Below, in pieces: positions 45,562 through 57,918 of a stretch of DNA of 64,000 nucleotides; positions within the stretch are counted from its first letter, which is position 1, and each line of letters begins with the position of its first letter. A model generated the notes under the pieces. That model ran no database searches. It was given only the letters and a program-made list of their open reading frames with translations, and had not been told where the DNA came from. Made by a program: the position numbers and the translations under genes. The stretch is taken from positions 1-64,000 of the forward strand of contig QAOA01008766.1 of the NCBI GenBank assembly GCA_003255065.1, given 5' to 3'. Source of the DNA: Cercis canadensis. Taxonomy: Eukaryota > Streptophyta > Magnoliopsida > Fabales > Fabaceae.

Positions 45562-47721
45562 ATGGCTTCCAGAGCTGTTGTTCCACAGGAACTTCCCAGA
45601 GGTATCACCCCCTCTTACCCATTTTTCTAATCTCCGTTTCTTTTTCAATTTGTATGGTTTGCTTTGCTGGGTCGATCTTTGATTTTTCCCTTTGTTCCAA
45701 TTACGTTTGGGTTACTTCATCGATACAGAAACTTGAGAGATCTAGGGGAAATCTGAAGATTTTAATTGATTTTGATGTATTTTGGGATATTTTTTTGAAT
45801 CTGCTTCTGGATTTTGACTGAGTTCACAAGTTTCTTTCTGTAGGTGAAAATAAGCAAAAGAACGTGGTAGAAAAAGGAAGGAACAGACGGGTGCTCCAGG
45901 ATATTGGTAATCTTGTGGTTAAGCAATCAGAGAAGCCCCATGCTGACCCATTTAAGCGCATCACAAGGTTGGCTAATGCAGAAGTCGCAGCAGAGAAGAA
46001 CAAGGTTGTTTATTTTTACTTTTTCAAAGAAATGAACATTTTTCTTTTGTGCCTTGAATTCTCAAAATGCAAACTCGCTAAAGCTATTTGATTGATGATT
46101 TTGCAGAAAACAACAACTGAACTTGTGAATGGTGCCCCACCTGTTAATGGGGCTGGTGTAGGGAATTTCGTTGCAGCAACAAAGGTGGTAGCAGCTGAGA
46201 AGGTTGTTGCAAAGAAGCCACCGGAACACGAAATTATCATCATTAGCTCTGATGATGAGTCTGAAGAAGAAAAGGAGAAGGAACATGCTTCGGGAAGAAA
46301 GACAAGAGAAAGGTCATCGAGGAAAAATGTGAAGACCCTCAATTCAATTCTCACTGCTAGAAGCAAGGTTTTCCTCTCTTTTTCTTCTTTTTAATTTCTG
46401 GAATTGGTTCCCTTTTCCTTGTTGGTCAGTGTTGTCTAACAAAATTGATCAAACTCAGGTTGCTTGTGGGCTCACAAACAAGGCAGGGGATCTTGTAGTA
46501 GACATTGATGCAGCTGACATTGACAATGAACTGGCTGCAATTGAATACATTGATGACATCTACAAGTTCTACAAGCTGACAGAGGTGGTGTTCTATACTA
46601 CTGTTTCCTCTCTATTCCTTTTTGTCTCTCACAAATATATACATGAGACTTAATGAAACTTTATTACACAGGATGAGAATCGTGTACATGATTACATGGG
46701 TTCACAACCAGACATAAGTGCCAAGATGAGATCAATTCTTGTGGACTGGTTGATAGAAGTGCATCGTAAGTTTGAGCTCATGCCAGAAACTCTTTATCTG
46801 ACAATGAATATTGTGGATCGATTCCTTTCCATGAGGTTTGTACCTCGGAGGGAACTTCAGCTTGTTGGCATCAGCTCAATGGTAATAGCCTGCAAATATG
46901 AGGAGATATGGGCACCAGAGGTAGAATTGATTGTCTTAATGTTTTATTAATGTGGCTAGCTTTGATATTCTAATAGCCAAAATTCAACCTCGTGTAGTAA
47001 ATTACGGGTTTTGAAATGTGTAGGTTAATGACTTTGTCTGCATATCAGACAATGCCTATTTTAGAGAACAGGTTTTGATCATGGAGAAAACAATCTTGGG
47101 GAAGCTTGATTGGTATTTGACAGTTCCCACACCATATGTCTTCCTTTCCCGGTATATCAAAGCCTCTACACCCTCTGATAAGGAGGTATAATTCTTAAAT
47201 TCTTTTAGCTAGTTCAAGTTTTTTCAATTCCATAAGTATGACAAAGTTCACTGTAATTCCTATCTGATTGCTAAATTTTCTGCCATGTAGATGGAGAATA
47301 CTGTGTTTTTCCTTGCTGAGCTTAGCCTGATGCACTATCCTACTGTTATTCTGTACTGCCCATCTCTTATTGCTGCTTCTGCTGTATATGCGGCACGATG
47401 TACACTTGGTAGAAGCCCTTTCTGGACAGAGACTTTGAGGCACTATACAGGCTATTCTGAGGATCAGCTAAGGTAATATGCTATTCCTTACCTTACTGTA
47501 TATAATTGGGACACTGTTCAATGTCAATTGAATTTTCTTTTACATTCATCATGTGCTTATATGTTGGTTTTCCTTGTTTTTTCTGCAGGGAATGCGCCAT
47601 GCTCATGGTCAGTCTTCACTCTGCAGCTCCAGAAAGCAAGCTGAGGGCAGTTTACAAGAAATTCTGCAGCCCAGATCGTGGTGCTGTAGCTCTTCTTACA
47701 GCAGCAAAGAATTTGCAGTGA
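45562..47721 (+). CDS. CYCB: B-type mitotic cyclin
   Basis: Eight exons (45562-45601, 45844-46004, 46107-46367, 46459-46584, 46672-46920, 47024-47185, 47291-47472, 47589-47721) give 437 residues with every junction in phase. It starts [14 protein letters not shown], as in plant B1-type cyclins. The destruction box RRVLQDIGN is at 28-36, for ubiquitination by the anaphase-promoting complex. A Lys-rich and acidic linker follows, then the cyclin box core from about residue 197 ([53 protein letters not shown]) and the C-terminal cyclin fold ([26 protein letters not shown]). The product activates CDKs at G2/M in the nucleus. Known regulators in view are the MSA promoter elements and the D-box. Converges with CNX6, with 754 bases between stop codons. 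Confidence 0.95.
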
Positions 47722-48045
47722 AGTCTAGGATTTCTTTTAATGGATAGTATTAGCCGTTGTGTTAATGTTGTTTAGGGGATCATTGCTGTTATGATCTATT
47801 GACTAATATTAAGCTTGGAATTTTAGTTCTGATGGTTTGGTTAATGGTTATCCAATTTTCATTTTCAACTATTTAGTCTTTCTAGATTTCTATTCTAATT
47901 ATTCTTGCATTTTCATTACCCATTGGCACTAGCTCTCTAACGCTCTTTTCTTCATATTTGGTAACACTTCTCCATTTTCACTCGTCTTCTTCCTCTCTCA
48001 TTCACAAGCATAGCACTGAAGCTTTTCCTCAAATACCATTCGCAA

Positions 48046-48171
48046 CAATGAGAGCAAATTGGGACTCTTGAGGGAAAAAGCAAGGCAAGAAATAAAAATA
48101 CTTCAAACCAATGAGAGCAAATTGGGACTCTTGAGGGAAAAAGCAAGGCAAGAAATAAAAATACTTCAAAC
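48046..48171. repeat. Exact 63-bp tandem duplication
   Basis: Two adjacent identical units starting CAATGAGAGCAAATTGGGAC and ending AATACTTCAAAC, in the gap between the cyclin and CNX6 3' ends. A very recent duplication by its identity. A poly-T/poly-G tract follows at 48181-48206. Confidence 0.85.
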
Positions 48172-48475
48172 AGTTGTTTATTTTTTTTTTGGGGGAGGGG
48201 GGGTTTACTTGAGCTGGAGGAGGGACAGAGAAGAAAAAAATGGAATAAGACATTTGCAGTAACTGTAATTAAAAAGATTGATCTTTATTAATGCAGGGCA
48301 ATGTCTTATTAATCCTTATAAACCATCTTATTATCTCCAGGGATAGGAGGAGATGGGGGAGAGGGAGAAAATCAGCATAAGATTACATGATTTTTTACAA
48401 TCATCCTATAGTACCATTTCAAGAAAAGACAAAACTGTGTAGCCTTATTCTTTGATCCCTCACATACACTGACAA

Positions 48476-49045
48476 TTAGTTCTGGCAACCTTCATCATTC
48501 ACCCGAACCTTAGCCCCACAACAAAGCTTTTTATTGTGCTCCTTATCCTCTGCCTTTTTTCCACAGTGAACTACTTCCTTGATACCATTATCCAACTTCC
48601 TCTCCAGGAACTCAGAGTTCTCCTTCCAAACCTCTCCATTTGTATAAACCTCCTTTTTCCAAATAGGAACTGATGCCTTCAACTCATCTATCAGAAATTT
48701 GCAAGCATCTAGTGCATCAGCTCTGTGAACAGCTGAGACTGCAATGAAGACACTTGTTTCACCCACAGGTACTGTGCCTAGACGATGAGCTATAGCAATG
48801 GAATGTAGATTCCATGATGCTCTAGCAGATGAACAGATGGTATTGAGACACCGTATTGCCATTGGTACATAAGCTTCATATTTCAACTCCAAGACTGTTT
48901 TGCCATCAAAAGTGTCGCGTGTTGTGCCTGAAAATGTTGCTATAGCACCAGCTTGTGGGGCACTGACATAATTGATATACTTAGCAACATCTATTGGATT
49001 AAGTTCTTCCAAGATTTCAACAAGATTTTTATCTTCAGCAGCCAT
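48476..49045 (-). CDS. CNX6: Molybdopterin synthase large (catalytic) subunit, MoaE/MOCS2B family
   Basis: One coding exon, 189 residues, ATG at 49045 (MAAEDKNLVEILEE). MoaE family motifs in order: AGAIATFSGTTRD (32-44), LKYEAYVPMA (54-63), AIAHRLGTVPVGE (84-96), VHRADALDACKFLIDELK (106-123) and VPIWKKE (126-132), which includes the conserved lysines of the active site. A lysine- and cysteine-containing tail of about 35 residues follows. With the small sulfur-carrier subunit (CNX7) it converts cPMP to molybdopterin in the cytosol, needed for nitrate reductase, aldehyde and sulfite oxidases and xanthine dehydrogenase. Length fits the plant family. The leader is probably spliced, as GC-richer exon-like sequence lies at 50.5-51.07 kb upstream. 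Confidence 0.93.
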   Translation of the reverse strand: MAAEDKNLVEILEELNPIDVAKYINYVSAPQAGAIATFSGTTRDTFDGKTVLELKYEAYVPMAIRCLNTICSSARASWNLHSIAIAHRLGTVPVGETSVFIAVSAVHRADALDACKFLIDELKASVPIWKKEVYTNGEVWKENSEFLERKLDNGIKEVVHCGKKAEDKEHNKKLCCGAKVRVNDEGCQN

Positions 49046-49775
49046 GTTCTTCCAGAATCCTATTGTACTTCTCCTGAATCAAGAAGTTTGCGATACCCTA
49101 ATGGAAGAGGCAAGTCTGGTGGTCCACCCTTCAAATTGATGAAAGCCTTTCACAGGTCAACATTGGCCAAATACAGAACACAGAAAAGTAAATGCAAAAC
49201 ATAAGTGTCAAGTCGTATTACAAAGATGCTTAGGCCTTTCCAAGGCAGCATTACTCACAATTCAGCATTTTATGATTTATCAAGTTGACAATGCAATATC
49301 AAACAAATATCACCTCAATCAGTAAATCCATGAAGGTAGTCCATTTAAAAGATCAAGGACTGTCATTCATTATAAGACAAGGGGAAACTTTAACCTGCAT
49401 TCTCTCAAAATTTTCAGATGACCATTTAAGTTGACTTCTAAGAACTATACATGATTTAATACATTTGAAAAGAAAACAAAAAGCTTCTGACTAAAATGTG
49501 TTCTATGTTCTCACACATCCAGGAATAGAACTACATCCTATTTTCATGGTTCACCACATAATATAATATTAAGGGGATGAGTTTACCAATATAAAAGTTC
49601 AATCAAGAGAAAACTTTTGTGCTGAGTGATGGTAAGAAAATAATTTTTTTTAACTGTCGTGATCATTTGATTCATTCCTGTTCCAATAGAAAGTCTTATC
49701 ACTCTTCAAATTGCAAGATACTCAAATTCCACACTTTAAATTGAGTAATCATCACATCAGAAAAGAAGTTAATAA
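49046..49775. other. Probable 5' leader intron of CNX6
   Basis: No coding sequence seen. AT-rich sequence between the CNX6 ATG and the likely first exon beyond 50.5 kb. An acceptor-like TTTCATCAATTTGAAG at about 49133 (minus) could end the leader intron. Confidence 0.35.
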
Positions 49776-50054
49776 GGTGATTGCTAAGCAACACCCTCTC
49801 TAAAACAGGGTGTAGCGCTACCCAACTCCTTGATTGGGGGGTTTCTGGTGGGACCTAGAGGCTGAATTTGGTGTCACTGTGAACATCTCAAAAAACTGAA
49901 AACCGAGTTACCTAGTATGTGACAGAACACAAACACACAATTCTTCATAAAATGCAATGACACCAAAATCACTAGGTGGGTCCCACCCAAAATCCCCCAA
50001 TGAGGGTTTAGGTAGCGCTACACCCCTTAGGAAGGGTGTAGCTTAGCAAACACC
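49776..50054. mobile_element. Mutator-like MITE with 9-bp target duplication
   Basis: 279 bp. Left end GGTGATTGCTAAGCAACACC; right end read on the minus strand GGTGTTTGCTAAGCTACACC. The terminal inverted repeats extend about 90 bp, including GGGTGTAGCGCTACC / GGGTGTAGCGCTACC and TGGTGGGACC / GGGTGGGACC. Flanks AGTTAATAA (49767-49775) and ATTTAATAA (50055-50063) match at 8 of 9 positions; a 9-bp target duplication is typical of Mutator-like elements. No coding capacity. It lies in the presumed leader intron of CNX6. Confidence 0.8.
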
Positions 50055-50524
50055 ATTTAATAATTCAATAGTAGAGCAAAAAAGGGTGATTTTGGGTCAT
50101 TTCTCAACAGAAACACAGCATCAGCTGAAAATCTATATGGAACCCAATAAAAACGTTCAAATTTACATTACAAGAAACACACATCCAAGAAATGAGCAGG
50201 TATGAAACGTCCACCTTATACAGAATTCCCAGAAGTACTTATAGAACAACTGTTATAAATACTCGAGAAGTACATCACCAGATTAGTTCTTATATCAGCT
50301 TATTTTAAGGTGAATCATTTACTTCACCCAGAAATTTTTTATCGAGAGAAAATAACCTCTGAAACTCGGGACTTCACTGCATGCAATTTAGAACTACTAA
50401 GCAGTAATCACAAGTTTTTTCTGTTGACAGCAACATCATATGCAAAATCACAATTTCTATAGCAAGGAGGCTGAGTTAAGACAAATAGTTACACTAGGAT
50501 CCAATTAGATAACTAAATTATTAT

Positions 50525-51070
50525 TAATATCCTAACATTCTATAAGATACTCTTCCCTTTCCCACATTTTCAGAACACAAACACGTTAAGGAATATGCAC
50601 CTTGCAGCTTGGATTTGGAAGAGAGGCGGAAAGATACATTAGATGAAGAGTATTTGTTACAAGAATGAGGCAAATTGTTGGTGGGTCTGGTGGTAATAGC
50701 AGAAGGTGAGGCGGAAGCTGAAGATGCTGTTCTATAGAAGTTTTGATTTTGCATACTCTATATTCTTCAATGAAAGGGTAAACTAGAAGGAAAAATTCAA
50801 GAAGGTCTTACCTGATTCAGCAACAGGAGCAGACCCAGGAGCAGACCCAGGAGCAAAAGAGCTGACCAAAATGGAAAAATGTCGACTTTGAATAACCCAG
50901 ATGGAAAATAAAGCGCAGAGCCGAAAGGGAAATGATGACTGCGAATAACCCAGATTGAAATTGCCAAAACCACAACTCCAGAAAGAAGCTGGATGAACGA
51001 CGACAACAGAGAGGAGAGAGGAGAGGCAGGTGTCTCCCAACCAAAGTCTTCAAGCGGCAAAGTTTCCACT
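50525..51070 (-). other. Likely first exon(s) and promoter-proximal region of CNX6
   Basis: Minus-strand donor GCTGAATCAG|GTAAGA at 50818-50819 closes an exon-like GC-richer stretch from about 51065. The stretch contains three copies of GGAGCAGACCCA-type units (a 12-base tandem) and no ATG-initiated frame, so it is best read as a leader exon. A separate ATG at 50754 opens a serine-rich, acid-poor frame (MQNQNFYRTASSASASPSAI) to a donor-like CTGCAAG|GTGCAT at about 50600. It looks like an organelle targeting peptide, but no continuation was found. Which of these is used is unresolved. Confidence 0.35.
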
Positions 51071-52346
51071 TATTCTCTCACCAAAATAAAACAAAATCCA
51101 CCTAACCAGTTCTTTTAGTAAAATATTTTTTAAAGGGAATAATGTTAGAGAAAATTAGTATTTAAATTTAAAAATTAGAGAAAAAGATTATTTAATTTTA
51201 AATATTAATAAATTTTAATTTAATATTTTATATTATATAAAATATTTATGAATGTTTTATAATTATTTTATAATTTTTTTTTAAATATTTATATAATATA
51301 TCATACTACATAAAAATAGATAATATATAAATAATATATGTATAAATTAATTATTTTTAAATTTATTTAAAAAATAAGATAAATTATATTTTATATTTAA
51401 TAAATATGAAAATGATATATGTTTACCATATAGTATACTATATTTATGTGATATTATAAATTTTTTATTATTTTATTTATATATATAATTTTTTTAGCAA
51501 ATAACTATATATTTAAAATTAAATAAATTTTTTTATTAACTAAAAGAATCAAATAATATTTTTTTTCATTTTTTTCATATATAGTAATACATGATTCAAT
51601 GATTATATAAATTGTGGATAATAAATCAAAATTAAATCTCTTGTATGTAAAACTCTTACCCAAAAAGAGGGTTTAGATTTAATATATTGTCATTGAAAAC
51701 TTATATATATATGCTCTCTCTAGAGACAAATTAGCGCCACATTACCGATGTAGTTAAGGTTTTTTACTATAATAAATAATTTTAACAATTTTTTAATCTA
51801 TCTTTATATCAAAATCAAATATAGTTTTTTTTTTGTCATCATATAAATAAAATTAAAATTTTTAATTGAAAATATAAGACTTATGATCTTAACTTTTCTT
51901 AAAAAATATTTGAACCAATTGTGATATATCATTTTACGTAGAAACATTACTGTGTTGCTTTGAGATATAAAATGAAAAGATTGTTTCTATAATTTTTCAT
52001 TAGATTTTTGTGATTTGCTGAATAAATTATTTTTATTTCAGCAAAAGAAATTTTTTTCTTTTGCTGATATACGAAGGAATCAAATTAAACATATGCACTA
52101 AAATTCAGGCCCCTAACACTTTATATGGATAGCTATTAAACTTTTAATTAAACCTTGAGATTTTCTTTATTTCTTCCCCTAATATAAAACCAAGGCGTTA
52201 TTCACGTAATTTAATTCCAAGATTGAAAATCGGAAATAACAAGTGAAAGCTACATTGAATTAGTTATCAGCCAAAAACCCCCACCGCTGAGCGGAGACGA
52301 GAGCCCTTTTGCCGTTGGAGTATACTCCAGGCAACCCTCTTCCGCC
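51071..52346. other. AT-rich divergent intergenic region, with dispersed repeat copy 2
   Basis: Separates CNX6 (leftward) from the Myb/SANT gene (rightward). 51160-51480 is the second copy of the AT-rich repeat at 44600-44945. The 100 bases before 52347 are GC-richer and form the likely leader of the Myb/SANT gene. Confidence 0.5.
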
Positions 52347-55300
52347 ATGGCAGGTGATCCCCTCCTCCTCCTTCTTCTTCTTCTTCTCACAAATTGCTCT
52401 GTGAATTTTTCTCATGGTTTCTGAACTGTGAATATCTTTTTAATTCCTTAATTTGTTTTCCGGCATTGGCTTATTTCACTGTTTGGTTGCGAGAAAATGT
52501 TGGACAAGAATGGAAGCATATGTTCAATTACATGGTAGCTCAAATTATGTTACTGGTTCTGTGATGAATGAATAATTAGTAAGGGGAGAATGACCCAGCA
52601 CTCTATACTTTGAAGGAATCTGGGTTTCCATTGAATTTTCTGTTTGGAAATTTTTTTTTTCCCTGTTCTTTCTTGCTTCCCTATCTCAAATATTGCAGCA
52701 GCAACTGACTTGAGAGTAATGAAATAAATACTGTGAAGATAAATTAAGTTCTGTAACTAGCTTAGTGCTTTGTGTTTCATACAGTACATAGAGTTAAGCC
52801 TACTTAGATTGAACTCAAAAGTGGGCATGTTTGATTTGAACTACAAGAAATAAGACAGGAATAGGAAAGGCAGGAAGTGTTCATAGGTCTTACAACTAGA
52901 GGTTATGTTTCTTCTGGCTAATTATATACCTTTTCCCTGGTTTAGTGTGTGAGTGTATATGAGTCCACGTGGTTGTGATTATGCATGAACTCTGGAGTAA
53001 ACCAGGTCAAACTTTGAAAGTTTGAACTTTTGCATGGCTCTAGGGGAAGGGGGCTACCTTATTTCTTTCTATGTGGTCACTTATATTGATGGGTGGTAGT
53101 TATGTGAATTGCAAAAGTTTAATTCTCAATTAGACTCTTGATGGAGTAGGGTTTTCATATTCCAAGCTTCCTTCCCATAATAGTTGACTGATCCTTGTTT
53201 CTTAACACTAGTGAACTTAGACTTTTACACTGACAGACCTTTTTTCTCCAAAGACACAAAACCCAGCATGACAATAGTTATGCTTGTTCATTTTTATACA
53301 CAAGAAGCAAAAATGTCATTGCAGAGTCTATGGATTTTCAGGAACACATCAAAAAGTATACCAGACTCGTAGTTCAAATGCTAAAGAGAAGGTGAAATAT
53401 ATGGTGTGGACAAATGAGATGGACCATTGCCTCGCCAAGATACTTGCTGAACAAGTGAAAAAGGGGAACAAAGTAGATAACATCTTGAAGCCTGCAGCAT
53501 TTGCAGCTGCGCTGAAAGCGTTAAATGAAAAGTTTGGTCTTGACTTGACAAAAGAACACATAAGAAATCGCCTGAAGACTTGGAAGAAGCAGTTTGGGGT
53601 TTTGAAGGAACTTCTTGCTCATAGGGGCTTTGAGTGGGATGAGGCACAAAAGATGGTTATTGCAGATAATTCTGTGTGGAATGACTACATCCAGGTAATA
53701 TCATTTTCTGTGATACAACATGCACTTTTTCTGATTACCATTTTATGTTGGTTGTCTAATACCCTTGTGTTACCTGCAGGCACGTCCTGATGCCAGGATG
53801 TTCCGAGTGAAGTTCATTGAAAATTATGATGAACTATGTATTATCTTTGGCAATGATCAAGCAATGGCAAGCTATTCTGACAATGGTAGAGAAATTAACT
53901 TAGATTTGGTTGTTGATAAGAGGGATCTAGACTATGCAGTTGCATCTGAATTACAAACTGATGGCAACCAGACCAAAAATCTGAGGTGGACAGATGAAAT
54001 GGACCACTGGCTTGGCAAGACTCTTGTGAACCAAGTGAGGAGAGGGTATCAAATAGATAAAATATTGCATACTGAAGCATATGAGACAGCTGTTTCATCC
54101 TTAAATGCAAAATTTGGTCCTAATCTAACAAAAGACCACATAAAAAATCGGCTTAAAACTTGGAAGAAGCAGTATGAACAGATAAAGGAATTGCTGTCTC
54201 ATGCTGGGTTTAAGTGGGATGAAACACAGAAGATGGTCGTTGCAAATGATTCTACATGGAATGACTACATAAAGGTATGTGGCCAGTAGTGCGACCATTA
54301 GAACGCAATAATTTTCATTTTTAATTATCTGCTGAGTGAAAAAAGATCTTTTTACAAAATTTTGTTTCTGTTTTCTTACTAGATTGTTTTTCCCTTTAGA
54401 TAGAAAAAGATATAGTACAGAATAGGAAATGGTTTCAAATTTATGTTGCCAAAGTACTTAATAGTCTTTGAAAGTTAGAGGCTATTAGTGCATGTAGTTT
54501 TTATATTTCAGACAAGTCTTATAAAGTTTAGAAGGTCAAGATCATAGTAGGCTGGGTAGAATTAGTTATAAATTGTATGCTAAGTTGTAGATCTTTTTAT
54601 CTGGAGGAAAAAATAATAAAGATGCAATTTTAGATGTTCTACTGGAAAATTTTTTAATAGGCAAGTTCCAGAATCGTAGTTGTCTCCTCTTGATAAGTTT
54701 GTCAATGCACATACATACACGTATATCTTAATCTGATCTTTTTTTTTTTCCTTTTGCCTACTCTATCTTTTCTCCATCTTCACTGTTAACTGCTTTTTAA
54801 AGACAGATCCACAAACCTATCTGTTCTTCTTATTTGCAATTGCAACAACAGCTAAGGGTTGATCAAAGCTTTCTAATCGATTATTCCTCATATGGGCCAA
54901 CAAATTTATCTTGAAAGTCTGGCCTTTTTGCTGCCTTGAAATTTTCAACAATCAATCTGTCATTCTACCCCCTTTGCTTTCAAACTGCAAACTGTAGTTT
55001 TTCCATCCCCAACTCTATCAACAAACACTTTTCTTTGACTGCAGAACCTAATCCTTTAACTCACTGTCTGTAAATCCCTCTGAGCAGGCATTATAGACGG
55101 GCATAGGAATCTGTTCTATCTTAGAACTGTAATAATTCAGAATGCAATTGTAATGAATATGCATTTAAAAGTTTGCAATGATGATGTGTTGCCAAGTTTG
55201 ACTTCTGGGAGTAAGATCATTATGGCTTTTGACCAGAGTGGCTTGTCAAAGAAAGGCATCTTGATACCTGGTGCAAGATTTATATGTGAAAGGGGGATGT

Positions 55301-57918
55301 GGTGAACTAGTTAAAATTGAGTCTGCAGAACATTTAGTTGTTTCAGTAGACTCAAATGTTAGAAAAGTCACATTATAAAATTGGTTTCTGCATAACATGT
55401 TTGTAGTTGGCTTAAAAAAGAACAAAATGGATAACACAAAATGGGAAATCTTTTTCTTTTTTTCTTTTTTAAAAAAAGAAGAGTAATAGGTCTAAAAGTC
55501 CAATAAAGTAAAACTGGTTGCATAAAGAAGAAGCAGAATTATTTTTCTTTACCAACTTTTAGTGATCTAGTTGACTTTAATATGGTGTGTATGTCTGTAC
55601 GAGTGTTCTGTACTTTGCACTTTCAATATTTTGAAGTGATGTCAGAAATGAAATAGAGCAAAATAGGCTCTACTTTTGGGTCTTAGAAACATTTCTATAA
55701 TTGATTAAGGATATCTGACTTTCAATGGTGTATCAAAAATTAAGTTCATGATATGAAGGCTCCAATTCTTTATATTCATATTCATGTATCATATTTGAAA
55801 ACCTTTCGTTTAATCCATAAAAATCATAATTGGGTTTAAATTTCAAATAGGTCAAAGTATGAATGACTAAACATTGATAAAATTATTTATCAAATTGAAC
55901 ATGGTTCTAGACTTTACTTAAAATGAGGATTTCTTGTTACTAACTCTTCTTTTATCTCAGATGCATCCAGATGCCTGGACTTTCCGAGCCAGAGTTTTTG
56001 AGAACTTTGACCAGTTGTGCGCTTTCTTTGGCCATCCTAATGAGCCCGTTCATTGTAATGAGCCAGCCAAGGTTGTTAGTCTTTGTCCTAATGAGCCTGT
56101 TCACTGTGATAGCAATGCAAAAGATCAAGGGAAGCAAATGAGGTGGACAAATGAAATGGACCGTTGTCTAAGTGAGATTCTTGTGCAACTAATTAAACTT
56201 GGTCACAAAAGTAAATTTGATAACAAATTAAAGCCTCCTGCATATGAAGCAGCTGCTTTGGCTATAAATGGGAGGTTTCAGCTTGATTTGACAAAAGACC
56301 ATGTTAGAAATCGTCTCAAAACATGGAAGAAACAGTATGACATTCTGAAGGAACTCCTGGACCAAGATGGCTTTGAATGGGATGATAAACGAAAGATGGT
56401 CATTGCAAATGACTCTGTATGGAATGAATATATAAAGGTACACAAGAAACTACTTTTAATTTGTATCTGGAAGTTGTTGTAGCATAATAATGGAACTTTG
56501 GTGCTTGTATTGATATTTCTTTCTGGAGCAGTTAAATCCTGATGCTCGGCTTCTTAAAGGACGAGTTATCAAAAACTACAATGAATTGTGCATCATTATC
56601 AGTGGTAGTGATCCGCCTAATAGCTCTATGAATGGTGCTGGGGGTGACATGGATTATGAACTTATGGATGCTCAAGAGGCATATTACCATAGACCTGACA
56701 CTGCAAAAGAAAAAGGAAAGTATCTAGCATGGACAGACAAGATGGATCGTTGCTTAACAGAGCTGCTGGTCAAGCAAGTAATGCTGGGTAACAAGCTTGA
56801 GAAAAATTTCAAGTCCTCAGCTTATATAGCTGCTGTAACAGTTCTAAATGAGAAATTCGGACTGGATTTAACAAAGGAAAACATCAGAAACCGGTTGAAA
56901 ACATGGAAGAAACAGTATAACCTTGTGAAGGAAATGCTCTCTCATGGTCGATTTGAGTGGGATGAGAGACTTAAGATGGTTGTTGGAAATGACTCAGAAT
57001 GGAATGAATACATCAAGGTATATCCAGTTTTTCATTGTAATAATTTAGTTCTGGAAGTTAATGAGGATTTGCTATCTTAGATGTCAAGCTGAGGTCACAA
57101 ACATACTGGTCTGGTGCTTTTCTTTACCACTTGGTATACTTTCTTTTTTGATTTTTCCTTTTAAAATATAATTAGAGACCCATAATACTGAATATGAAAG
57201 TCAAGTGGCCAAGTATGCCAAGATTGTCTTTGTAAGCCTCATAAGAGTGCGCTTGTGTGTTTATTTTTTCTTTTTATTTTCATTAAGGTTGTTCTCAGCC
57301 ACATCTATTGTATGCTTTATTCTTGACTGTCAATACATTTTCCTAATTTGTCGTTAATCTGTTTGAATTCAGAAACATCCAGATGCTAGGCATTTGCAAG
57401 CCAGGCGTATAGAGAATTACAATGAATTAGGTATGATCGTTGGCAATGAGCAAGCAAGTGGACGTTGGTCTGACACTTGTGAGAGACTTCATATAAATCC
57501 CACTTACATCTATGAAGAGCACGCAGAAACTCCAGCTCAGGTTTTGGCTAATGAAGAGATGAGCCATGGTAATGCAAGTGACGAAACGCAAGGTTCATCT
57601 AAACAGACTAGAGCAAGGCCTTCATCATCGCATTCTAAACAGCCATCTAAGAGGAGAAGGACCAGTGATGCTATGCTAGAAACGATGAATGCTATGGCTG
57701 CAGATATTGGTAGGATAGCGGATGCGTTGACTGAAAATAACAAGACAGTGTGCTTGGATGAAGTTTTTGAAATGATACAGAATATTCCTGGCTTTGATGA
57801 TGATCTCATCATCGAAGCCTGTGAATACTTGTGTTTTGATGACAAGAGGGCTTTAATGTTCATGAAATTAGATGAGAGATTAAGAAGAAAGTGGTTGTTG
57901 AAACGATTGCGTAGTTAA
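52347..57918 (+). CDS. Protein with four Myb/SANT-like (Myb_DNA-bind_3) repeats
   Basis: Six exons: 52347-52353, 53342-53694, 53780-54274, 55961-56437, 56532-57017, 57373-57918; 787 residues, all internal junctions in phase 0 after the 7-base first exon (MAGTHQKV across the joint). Four tandem units at about residues 24-145, 160-310, 330-470 and 490-632, each with W-T-x-x-M-D, LNxKFGLDLT, IRNRLKTWKKQ, a WDE motif, KMV and WNxYI, then a PDAR..R.IENYDEL linker opening the next exon. The C-terminus has a basic SKRRR segment and a conserved tail (IQNIPGFDDDLIIEACEYL ... DERLRRKWLL). Such domains occur in LIMYB/At2g24960-type plant proteins and in the accessory protein of PIF/Harbinger transposons. 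A nuclear DNA- or protein-binding role is likely; the target is unknown. The first exon is inferred from a single ATGGCAG before a donor. Confidence 0.85.
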
